Part shown: piece by piece, positions 13,957 to 20,705 of the stretch
Layout of the letters: every line of letters starts with the position of its first letter
How positions within the stretch are numbered: position 1 is the first letter of the stretch
IMG/VR virus record: IMGVR_UViG_3300032020_000007
Span: 1 to 49,937 of that record
Length of the DNA: 49,937 bases
Reading direction: 5' to 3' (one strand)
Source: a virus
Translations under genes and position numbers: made by a program
The notes under the pieces: generated by a model
Database searches by the model: none
What the model saw: only the letters and a program-made list of their open reading frames with translations
Told to the model about the DNA's origin: nothing

Positions 13957-14223
13957 TTACCTGTTAATTATTTCTCTTTCTTTATAATTTTTTACGGGAG
14001 TCCAGTCTTCACTCTTTACCACATAGAAATTGCACGCTTTCCCTTTTAGAATTTTTGCTAAAATTTCTGCAACTTTCCACGCTTCTTCTTCAAAAGGAAT
14101 TGGGAGTTCCCCTCTATCAGGGTAATAATCCGACCTCAAAAAACCATCACCATACCTTTCAAAAGCTACCCTAAATCCTTGTTGAACACCATATTGAATG
14201 TCTAAAATTTCTTGTAATCTCAT
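13957..14223 (-). CDS. Hypothetical protein (88 aa)
   Basis: The ATG at 14223 has GGAG six bases upstream and overlaps the polymerase stop region, giving MRLQEILDIQYGVQQ. The product is a mixed alpha/beta protein with no recognised motif. Its coupling to the polymerase suggests a replication role. Confidence 0.65.
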   Translation of the reverse strand: MRLQEILDIQYGVQQGFRVAFERYGDGFLRSDYYPDRGELPIPFEEEAWKVAEILAKILKGKACNFYVVKSEDWTPVKNYKEREIINR

Positions 14224-14224
14224 T

Positions 14225-16084
14225 TTACTCTCCAAAACTTCTTACGATGGACACATCCACTTCAGCACTCACAGATAACGCCAACGAAGATTCCATTATA
14301 GTTTTAACTCTCTTGGCAAATGCCTCTGCCATTGCCTCTGGTAATGACCATACGACCTCATCGTGTACCCACAATTTCAATTCTGCACCAAATTCTTTCA
14401 GAATAGACATAACTTTGCTTGCTGCAATTTTTGCCTGGTCAGCAGACAACCCTTGAATCTTATGATTAAACGCCTGCCTTAATGCCGCCGCCTGTTCTCG
14501 TTTGGAAAGGCCACTATAATCAAAGAATCTTCGTTTTCTACCTAAAAGTGTGGTAACATATCCCTGTTTCTCCAACTCAATCTTCGTCTGGGTTATTGCT
14601 TTCTGGACATCAGGATAAAGTTTATAGAACCTTTTTATCCATCTCCTTGCTTCCCAGACACTTACGTTCAATCTGCGGGAGATACCATATTCTTTAGACC
14701 CATAAACTATTGGGAAATTAACACCATTCTTTGCTAAATAACGCTCTTTCTCAAATTTAACACAGACATCTTTATAGGTCTCACCCCCAATAGTCATATC
14801 TGATTCAGAAAGTCCCAGATTGAATATACCTTCGTCATTGGCGGATATAAGGTGCATATCAAGGTTTCTTTTGAAAATATCCTTCATTCTTTTATCACCA
14901 GATACTTCAGCCAGATTCCTTAATTCCTGCCCCGAAAAGTCAGCTTTTACAAACACATTCCCCTTCTCTGGAATAAAGATTTCCCTATAATTTACTTCCA
15001 ACTTCTCACGTTTCGGGTTTGGGAGATTAGTAAGGTTAGGTTTGGAACAACTTAAACGACCACTTCTGACTAAATGGTAATCAGGTCGAATTTTGCCGTC
15101 TTTACTTATAAAGTTAGGACACGGTTCTATAAATGTGGTTAAAAGCGTTTGAAGCTTTCCCCGCCTATAAAGCAACTCAAAAAACGGGTGCTTCCCCAAC
15201 ATTTTTACCACATACTCCCGTGCTACTGATTTCTGACCTTCTGGAAACCTCGATGTAGGCCGTGTATAGGTATCAACATTAAAACCCAGCTTAAACTCAA
15301 TCAGGTCAACTAATTGCCGTGTGCTGTCAAAGTTTATAGGACTTATCAGTTCATTACCTTCACCAAATAACATTGTCTGGCAGTAATGCTGCATCCCAAA
15401 GACCTTCAACATTTCCGCCTCAATCTCTATTAGTTTTAATCTGACAGTTTGCTTAAAATTATGAAGTTTCATCTGGTCAATCAAAACCCCATTTGTTTCC
15501 AAATCTCTTAAAACAAACTGAAAAGGCATTTCTACATCATTAAATAGGTAGTCAAGTTTTTCCTCCTCTAATTCTGACTTTTCATACTGCCATAAATCCC
15601 AAGTCCATATAGCGTCATTAGTCCCATAGTCATACCATTCTTGGCTCTGATACCCAAAATCCTTTGCTTTTTCCCACTTCATAACTTGGTCTGCTGGAAT
15701 CTTCAACCAATCTACTGCCAAAGTCTTTAAGGTGTATGGTTCTCTACCTACACGGTTTTCGTCTATTAACTTTGCCCCAATAAGTGTGCAAATGGGTTTG
15801 AAACCATCAGTTATGTTAAAGAACTTTTTCAGACAAGCCATATCAAAAGGTGCGTGGTGCATTATAAGAACCTGGTTTTTGCTGAAAAAAGAGGACAAAT
15901 CAAACTGGCCTATTCCAAGCATATCCACATAGCAGGCATTTTCCCCATTATAAAGAGAAAAACCCACAAGTTCCATTTCCAGATAGCCAAGAGAGGTAGT
16001 CTCAAAGTCAATAGCCATCAGGTCTTTCCAGTTGATTTTCAACCAGACAACAAATTCAGCAAACGTCTTTATTACGGTTTTCAT
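14225..16084 (-). CDS. polA: Family A DNA polymerase with 3'-5' exonuclease
   Basis: The 619-residue enzyme has both functional parts. Exonuclease: IDFETTSLG (Exo I), HHAPFDMACL (Exo II) and YGTNDAIWTWD (Exo III). Polymerase: motif A ADFSGQELR, motif B running from RYLAK to YG, and motif C WVHDEVVW. The residue equivalent to E. coli Phe762 is Phe. Between the motif B Lys and that Phe there is one more residue than in E. coli Pol I and T7. There is no 5'-3' exonuclease domain. The ATG at 16084 is chosen because the frame further upstream starts only at TTG; it overlaps the zinc-protein gene by 29 bases. It is the replicative polymerase. Confidence 0.95.
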   Translation of the reverse strand: MKTVIKTFAEFVVWLKINWKDLMAIDFETTSLGYLEMELVGFSLYNGENACYVDMLGIGQFDLSSFFSKNQVLIMHHAPFDMACLKKFFNITDGFKPICTLIGAKLIDENRVGREPYTLKTLAVDWLKIPADQVMKWEKAKDFGYQSQEWYDYGTNDAIWTWDLWQYEKSELEEEKLDYLFNDVEMPFQFVLRDLETNGVLIDQMKLHNFKQTVRLKLIEIEAEMLKVFGMQHYCQTMLFGEGNELISPINFDSTRQLVDLIEFKLGFNVDTYTRPTSRFPEGQKSVAREYVVKMLGKHPFFELLYRRGKLQTLLTTFIEPCPNFISKDGKIRPDYHLVRSGRLSCSKPNLTNLPNPKREKLEVNYREIFIPEKGNVFVKADFSGQELRNLAEVSGDKRMKDIFKRNLDMHLISANDEGIFNLGLSESDMTIGGETYKDVCVKFEKERYLAKNGVNFPIVYGSKEYGISRRLNVSVWEARRWIKRFYKLYPDVQKAITQTKIELEKQGYVTTLLGRKRRFFDYSGLSKREQAAALRQAFNHKIQGLSADQAKIAASKVMSILKEFGAELKLWVHDEVVWSLPEAMAEAFAKRVKTIMESSLALSVSAEVDVSIVRSFGE

Positions 16085-16259
16085 TACTTTTTTCACTTTT
16101 TTCCCATAAAACACAACCAAAATCTTCTCTTGTTATAAAATTATCATCAAAGCAATAACCAACATAATCACCAAAATTATTATCTTCCTTTATTTCCTGG
16201 CAATATCCGTAATTTCCCCTATATCTATCCCACCAAAAACAGTCTTTACAAATTTTCAT
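16056..16259 (-). CDS. Small Cys/Trp-rich protein, putative zinc finger (67 aa)
   Basis: CKDCFWWDRYRGNYGYC at the start and C-x(n)-C later give a four-Cys site with the Trp-rich pattern common in small phage zinc proteins. It overlaps the polymerase start and is translationally coupled to it. Function is unknown. Confidence 0.75.
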   Translation of the reverse strand: MKICKDCFWWDRYRGNYGYCQEIKEDNNFGDYVGYCFDDNFITREDFGCVLWEKSEKSNENRNKDVC

Positions 16260-16407
16260 CTTCTACCTCATCGCCAAAATCATCATCTTCATACTCTTCG
16301 TCATATACAACTAAATCTTCCCTTTCACCAATAGGCAGATTGTCCCAACAAACTACACAGACATCGCAATCTAAAGGGATTATTACATTACAATAGGGGC
16401 ATTTCAT
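16246..16407 (-). CDS. Small zinc-finger protein with acidic tail (53 aa)
   Basis: CPYC at the N-terminus and CVVC about 15 residues later form a zinc ribbon; WDNLPIG follows and is reminiscent of the WDNIPV peptide found at 12187-12221 and 48271-48287. The last 25 residues are strongly acidic. It is the first gene of the leftward arm from the divergent control region and overlaps the next gene by 14 bases. Confidence 0.6.
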   Translation of the reverse strand: MKCPYCNVIIPLDCDVCVVCWDNLPIGEREDLVVYDEEYEDDDFGDEVEDENL

Positions 16408-16461
16408 TGTTTCAATCCAATTTACTGCTATAAAACTACTACACTAAAATAAGGTCTCTAT

Positions 16462-16478
16462 CCATTACTAAATACGAC
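16462..16478 (-). promoter_or_regulatory. Control motif, copy 1 (facing left)
   Basis: Read on the minus strand it is GTCGTATTTAGTAATGG followed by ATAGAGA, pointing at the polymerase operon. It shares CGTATTTAGTAATGG with copy 3. Confidence 0.65.
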
Positions 16479-16582
16479 AGATATTCAGGTAAGTTCACAT
16501 AATTATCAGAAAATATCAGGAAAATAAAAAATAAATTTTTAACACATTTTTGTTGATTTTTGCAAACAAAATACAAACTTTT

Positions 16583-16609
16583 GTCGTATTAGTAATGGCA
16601 GGATAGTAT
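16583..16609 (+). promoter_or_regulatory. Control motif, copy 2 (facing right)
   Basis: GTCGTATTAGTAATGG followed after three bases by GGATAGTAT. It lacks one T of the run in copies 1 and 3. Confidence 0.65.
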
Positions 16610-16657
16610 ATTGTTAATAATTCTTAAAGATTATTGTGAACAAAACAGGATTTACAG

Positions 16658-16685
16658 CGTATTTAGTAATGGGGGAAGATAGTAT
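16658..16685 (+). promoter_or_regulatory. Control motif, copy 3 (facing right)
   Basis: CGTATTTAGTAATGG is followed by a short G/A-rich spacer and GATAGTAT, as in copy 2. It ends about 25 bases before the ATG of the first rightward gene, a position expected for a promoter or operator. Confidence 0.65.
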
Positions 16686-16709
16686 TTTAGTTTATTACAA
16701 GGAGACAAA

Positions 16710-16895
16710 ATGCAAGAATCAGAAGAACATATTCAAAAATTGTCAACATTATCACCAGAGAGATTAAAACGTGATTTTCAACGTTCCACTCAACGATGTC
16801 TCTGCAAGTTGTGCGGCAGACACATCTACGAGGGTGATGGTGCCGAGGCGTGGGCGAAAGAGATTTGCACCGACTGTGAGCCGATAATAAGCTGA
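16710..16895 (+). CDS. Zinc-finger protein, duplicate of 48256-48462
   Basis: This 61-residue protein begins MQESEEHIQKLST and has RSTQRCLCKLCGRHIY followed by EICTDC, a four-Cys finger. The gene at 48256-48462 gives almost the same protein (RSTQRCLCKLCGRHIYAGD, then EICNEC), so one is a recent copy of the other. It is the first gene right of the control region and AAGGAG precedes its ATG. A regulatory or partner-binding role is possible. Confidence 0.8.
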   Translation: MQESEEHIQKLSTLSPERLKRDFQRSTQRCLCKLCGRHIYEGDGAEAWAKEICTDCEPIIS

Positions 16896-16908
16896 GGTAT
16901 TGTTACCA

Positions 16909-17064
16909 ATGATAAAAACTGTAAAACAACTATTCAGAGAAATTGACAACCAAATACATTGGTTAGACAATAAACATTGGCTTATAATGCCAGAAGATAA
17001 ATTAAGACATAGCTCTTTAAGTGAGGTTGCGATAAATAGAACCGTTGTAATGGTGAAAAAATGA
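16909..17064 (+). CDS. Hypothetical protein (51 aa)
   Basis: From the ATG at 16909 a charged protein is encoded (IKTVKQLFREIDNQIHWLD), ending in KK. A GAGG lies 11 bases upstream. It is joined by ATGA to the next small frame. Function is unknown. Confidence 0.55.
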   Translation: MIKTVKQLFREIDNQIHWLDNKHWLIMPEDKLRHSSLSEVAINRTVVMVKK

Positions 17065-17180
17065 GTTTTTCAAGCAGGTTTCTCAAAGTAGGAGTTTCTG
17101 TCAATACTCTGCGGCTTGCCGCCTATAAGACCTTTGGCCTACCTCGCTATTACAAATTAAAGAGAAGCAATAGCATATAA
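17061..17180 (+). CDS. Small basic hypothetical protein (39 aa)
   Basis: The frame starts in an ATGA overlap with the preceding gene and gives a basic, partly hydrophobic peptide (SRFLKVGVSVNTLRLAAY). Support comes from the overlap and the open frame only. The following 129 bases (17181-17309) hold no gene that I can support. Confidence 0.4.
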   Translation: MSFSSRFLKVGVSVNTLRLAAYKTFGLPRYYKLKRSNSI

Positions 17181-17309
17181 GTCAGGGGTTTCTCTCTCAT
17201 ATAACCTTTACCCTGATAGATAGTACAGAAATAAAAAACCTGCACTGGAAGTTCAATTCCTACTAAAACAGTATGAATTAAAATGTAAGTTATGGGTCAA
17301 TAACAAATT

Positions 17310-17780
17310 ATGAAGAAATCCTATGATTGGAAACGGCCACAAGCAGTTAAAGGGGGCAAAAGGTGGAAAAGAGCAACTGCCGTGGCAATGAAAAAAGCGG
17401 GATTTGCTTTACCTGCCATTATCAATGAAGTGGGGGAAGTTACTGAAAAAGAAATTTGTGCGTGGAGTAGAAAAAAGAATAAAAGATGGGAAAAGAAAGG
17501 CACTCGGCGGGCGGAACAACTCAAAACTGAACATTATCCTATTGTATTAAATCGGGAAGACAAAAGATATATTTGTTTTAGACTGAATGTTTTGAAAAGA
17601 GATAACTTTTCCTGTGTTAATTGTGGCAAAACCGGTGGGATGTTGCACGTTCATCATATTAAAAAATGGACAAAATTCCCCAAATTAAGATTATGTGATA
17701 AAAATTGTATTACTTTATGTTTAGATTGTCATATTAAGATTCATCCGTTTATGAAAAATTATGATATGTCAAGCGTGTAA
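17310..17780 (+). CDS. HNH endonuclease
   Basis: The C-terminal half carries a zinc-containing HNH domain: CVNCGKTGG, then HVHHIKKW, then NCITLCLDCHIKIH. The N-terminal half is basic and may bind DNA. HNH proteins of this kind next to terminase genes either assist packaging or are homing endonucleases; this position, just before the small terminase, fits both. The ribosome binding site is weak. Confidence 0.9.
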   Translation: MKKSYDWKRPQAVKGGKRWKRATAVAMKKAGFALPAIINEVGEVTEKEICAWSRKKNKRWEKKGTRRAEQLKTEHYPIVLNREDKRYICFRLNVLKRDNFSCVNCGKTGGMLHVHHIKKWTKFPKLRLCDKNCITLCLDCHIKIHPFMKNYDMSSV

Positions 17781-17943
17781 AAAGAACAAGGATTCAAGGG
17801 AGTTTCGGAGAAGAGAAGACCGTTGGGAAAATAACGGGTATGCTTTCTGTAACGATTGTTTGAAAAAACAAGTTCGGGACGTTGACTGGCCGCCAGAAAA
17901 CAAACGTGGAGGTGGGTTACTTTTTGGGGGATATTGTGAATAA
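17761..17943 (+). CDS. Zinc-ribbon protein (60 aa)
   Basis: CQACKKNKDSREF and, 25 residues later, CNDCLKKQ form a zinc ribbon. It overlaps the end of the HNH gene by 20 bases. Its own stop overlaps the GTG start proposed for the small terminase. Function is unknown. Confidence 0.7.
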   Translation: MICQACKKNKDSREFRRREDRWENNGYAFCNDCLKKQVRDVDWPPENKRGGGLLFGGYCE

Positions 17944-18493
17944 AGCGGACCAAGTAAAGAAAACCAAAGAAGGAGTTGTATCCCTAAAAAAGCATAGGAA
18001 GTTTTCCCCCGAACTTTTGCCTGTTATTCAGAATTTGCTTGGATTAGGTTTATCTGAAGCGGATATAGGAATTGTGGTGGGTTATTCAGGAAAATCTCCC
18101 AAAAATTTCCTAAAGAATCTGAAACAAAACAATCAAGATGTTCGAGAAGCGTGCGAAGTTGGCAAAAAACTGGCAAACGTCTATCTTGTGGCTACGGCAT
18201 TTAAGGCGGCGACTGGGGCAGGATTTGAGGAAAGAGAGACGGTTTATAGCGATAGTGATATTTTAGGGAATAAATTAGAAGAACCTATCCCCATTAGGAC
18301 GAAAGTAAAAACAAGATATGTTCCTGATACTGCTATTCTTGCAAAATTACTCGAAACAAGGATGCCACAATACTTTTCCGGCACGAAGAAAACGCAATCA
18401 GAATCTATAAATGTTGACGTCGAAGGCAAGATAAGTGAGTTATTTGAGATGTTGCCGGGCCGGAAGCGTGTTGAATCAAAGGAGATAAAATGA
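17936..18493 (+). CDS. terS: Terminase small subunit (probable)
   Basis: The protein has an N-terminal helix-turn-helix-like section (GLSEADIGIVVGYS), a central helical part (VATAFKAATGAG) and a mixed C-terminus, the usual build of DNA-recognising small terminases, and lies just before the large subunit. I chose the GTG at 17936 because GGGGG stands five bases upstream; the TTG at 17882 would make it longer without such support. The stop overlaps the next start by ATGA. Confidence 0.75.
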   Translation: MNKADQVKKTKEGVVSLKKHRKFSPELLPVIQNLLGLGLSEADIGIVVGYSGKSPKNFLKNLKQNNQDVREACEVGKKLANVYLVATAFKAATGAGFEERETVYSDSDILGNKLEEPIPIRTKVKTRYVPDTAILAKLLETRMPQYFSGTKKTQSESINVDVEGKISELFEMLPGRKRVESKEIK

Positions 18494-18711
18494 GCCTTCC
18501 GGCAGCGGCAGAGAAATTATTGGACGTTTTATTGTATAAAGTTGGGCAGGATGTTGGTTTTTACGGCATCTCTGGGAAGATAACTGCGATTGTGATTACA
18601 CCAGAAGAGATTAAGTATGAAGTTTGTTACAACAGGGAGGATACTCTTCAGAAGTGTGATGTGCACGAGTGGGAAATGCAACCAAAAAGTTCTGTTGGAT
18701 TTAATAAATGA
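18490..18711 (+). CDS. Small hypothetical protein, beta-rich (73 aa)
   Basis: After a short helix the sequence alternates like a small SH3-type barrel (DVGFYGISGKITAIVI, then EVCYNREDTLQ). It lies between the terminase subunits with ATGA overlaps at both ends. Function is unknown; it may be a packaging accessory or a virion part. Confidence 0.7.
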   Translation: MSLPAAAEKLLDVLLYKVGQDVGFYGISGKITAIVITPEEIKYEVCYNREDTLQKCDVHEWEMQPKSSVGFNK

Positions 18712-19619
18712 ATTTTGAGACTCTTACAGGAAAAGAGTTTTTTGCTTTGATTCCGACAGGGTTAGAAGACAATATACGATTCCGTATAGATTTTCATAAA
18801 CTGGCGAGTCAAAGTAAAGACCTGCAACAATGGTTTCTGGAAACGTGTAGAGATTATCTGCCAGTGATGTTCAATGCTCTCTTTTGGACGCTGAATCCCC
18901 GAAAACCGCCGAGTGAGAGTTTGAAGCCGTTTATTTTGCGGCCAAAACAGATTTTTGCTGTTGAGAAGATAGACCAATGTATTAAAATCGGTAAGGATGT
19001 TGGGATAGATAAAGCAAGAGAGGAGGGTGCAACAGAGATTGTTTCCAAGATTTATGCCGCACATTCGATTTTATACAAAAAGAGAAATTTTATTGTTGGC
19101 TCACGAACAAAAAAATTAGTAGATACAATAGGAGACGATTATACAATTTTTGCCAAGATAGATAATGCTTTTGAGTATTTGCCGTCTTGGATGGGATTAA
19201 ATGTCAACAACGGGTCTATTTATCGTAAAGATATGCTTCTTCGAGTTGTTCCCAACAGTTCTACAATAAATGGTGAAACTACAAATGAGAGTTTTAGCGC
19301 TGGAAGTCGTGGGACTTCAATGCTTCTTGATGAATTTGGGCGAGTGGATAAGTATATTGCTGATTCGATAGAAGGGTCTATTCACGATGTTACGGATTGT
19401 GTGATTTACAACTCGACTCACTGGCTGGGGTTGAACCATACTTTTAATCAAGTTTTACATCGGCCAGGATTGGAAATAATAACCTTTGATTGGTGGGAAA
19501 ATCCTGATGGGAAGAATCAAGGGCTTTATACGAGTAATTCGCCTGGTGAAGTAGAGTTGATTGATATTGAGTATTATCAGAAGAATTACCCAGAATTATT
19601 AAAATATGCGGAGTCTTGA
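18708..19619 (+). CDS. terL: Terminase large subunit, ATPase part (ends at in-frame UGA)
   Basis: The ATPase motifs are readable: an adenine-binding Q motif (RPKQ, residue 81), a deviant Walker A in AREEGATE (103-110), Walker B MLLDEFGR (205-212) and a coupling motif YNSTHW. At residue 304 the frame meets UGA and continues at once, in the same frame, as the nuclease part (19620-20705). Other large terminases carry both parts on one chain. The UGA may be a nonsense mutation, a readthrough site or the boundary of a real split gene. Confidence 0.9.
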   Translation: MNFETLTGKEFFALIPTGLEDNIRFRIDFHKLASQSKDLQQWFLETCRDYLPVMFNALFWTLNPRKPPSESLKPFILRPKQIFAVEKIDQCIKIGKDVGIDKAREEGATEIVSKIYAAHSILYKKRNFIVGSRTKKLVDTIGDDYTIFAKIDNAFEYLPSWMGLNVNNGSIYRKDMLLRVVPNSSTINGETTNESFSAGSRGTSMLLDEFGRVDKYIADSIEGSIHDVTDCVIYNSTHWLGLNHTFNQVLHRPGLEIITFDWWENPDGKNQGLYTSNSPGEVELIDIEYYQKNYPELLKYAES

Positions 19620-20705
19620 TTGGGAATAATTCTTAAACAAGAAGATTTGCCGGAAAAGTATCAATCTTTGTTTGTTTGGGACGGTTGTAAAAATTTGCCA
19701 GCAGACGCATCAAGGCGAGTTCGTAGCCCCTGGCACGATATTGAGGAAAAGAAAAGAGGGAAACGAGATTTTCTTTGTAATGTTTGGCGGACACCAATAG
19801 GCAGTTCTGACGTAGTATTTGATGTTGCTGTTCTTACTACTATAAAAGAGAAGTTTATTAGGCCGCCAGATTTTGCCGGAGAGGTTGTTTTTGACCGTTT
19901 GTCAAGCGGGAAGGTTGATACTGAAGTTATTAAGTTCTGGCCTGGGTTGGGGCAGAAACGGCTTAAATGGTGGGGGCAGTTAAAAAATGGCAGGCCAAGT
20001 CAATTTCATAATTACATAATTGCCAGTGATATTTCTTGGGGACTTGGCAGTTCCAATTCTGTTGCAGAGTTTTACGATGTTAATACAATGGAACAAGTTG
20101 GTGAGTGGGCCTGCCCAAACACCAAACCAGAAGATTTTGCTGATTTAGTTGTTGCCTCTGCTCATTGGGTTGGTGGTTGCCGGAAACCACTTTTAATTTG
20201 GGAAAATAATGGTGGGCAAGGGGTAAATTTTGGCAATAGAATTAAATGGCTGGGATATTCAAATGTTTATGTTCAAACAAGAGAGAATGAAAAATCCCGA
20301 AAGAAAGGAAAGAAACTTGGCTGGCGGTCTAATACACAAAGTAAACCGGATTTGCTTCAAGAGTTAAGTATTGCTTTGACGGAGGGGATTAAAGAGAAAA
20401 AGAATTATAAAGCAATTATAATTCATAGTAAGGACTTACTTGATGAATTGTTTGACTATATTTTTGCGGAGAGGGGGAAGGACGCAGAACTATCAAGTAA
20501 GATGGATGAAGGGACGGGAGCAAGAGAAAGACACGGAGACAGGGTAATTGCGGCAGGATTGTGTATATTGGGAACAAGAGACCAACAAAAAGGAGAAGGC
20601 GAAAGATTTACATCTATACCCGCAAATAGTTTTTTGGGACGAATGAATCGGTGGTTAGATGAACAAGAGGAAATTCAACGAACTTCAAAAACTTGGATGT
20701 ATTAA
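19620..20705 (+). CDS. terL: Terminase large subunit, nuclease part
   Basis: The frame directly continues the ATPase part after UGA. It shows the RNase H-like nuclease: IIASDISWG (first acidic residue), LLIWENNGG and HGDRVIAAG near the end. The first codon after the stop is TTG, with GGAG six bases before it, so a separate start on the same mRNA is possible. It ends just before the portal gene. Function: cutting concatemers during DNA packaging. Confidence 0.88.
   Translation: MGIILKQEDLPEKYQSLFVWDGCKNLPADASRRVRSPWHDIEEKKRGKRDFLCNVWRTPIGSSDVVFDVAVLTTIKEKFIRPPDFAGEVVFDRLSSGKVDTEVIKFWPGLGQKRLKWWGQLKNGRPSQFHNYIIASDISWGLGSSNSVAEFYDVNTMEQVGEWACPNTKPEDFADLVVASAHWVGGCRKPLLIWENNGGQGVNFGNRIKWLGYSNVYVQTRENEKSRKKGKKLGWRSNTQSKPDLLQELSIALTEGIKEKKNYKAIIIHSKDLLDELFDYIFAERGKDAELSSKMDEGTGARERHGDRVIAAGLCILGTRDQQKGEGERFTSIPANSFLGRMNRWLDEQEEIQRTSKTWMY

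Larger units (their letters stand above)
16408..16709. promoter_or_regulatory. Divergent control region between the two arms
   Basis: These 302 AT-rich bases separate leftward replication genes from the rightward virion genes. The region carries three copies of one motif, two facing right and one facing left (listed separately), so each copy points at the genes it precedes. A clean sigma-70 promoter was not found. This is the best candidate for the phage's main transcription switch. Confidence 0.75.

Noticed and set aside
16583-16600. TAATACGAC on the minus strand, as in the T7 promoter
   Set aside because: The initiation half of the T7 promoter is absent, the other copies do not keep the 9-mer exactly, the motif direction would point away from the adjacent genes, and no phage RNA polymerase gene is present.
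17181-17309. Possible tRNA gene (GTTCAATTCC like a T-loop, TCAGGG/CCCTGA pairing)
   Set aside because: The T-arm stem has two mismatches out of five and no acceptor stem could be found. Degenerate similarity only.
18708-20705. UGA read as an amino acid throughout the genome (recoded genetic code)
   Set aside because: TGA is the stop in many tightly overlapping genes (ATGA pairs such as 18490-18493 and 18708-18711), so general recoding does not fit.
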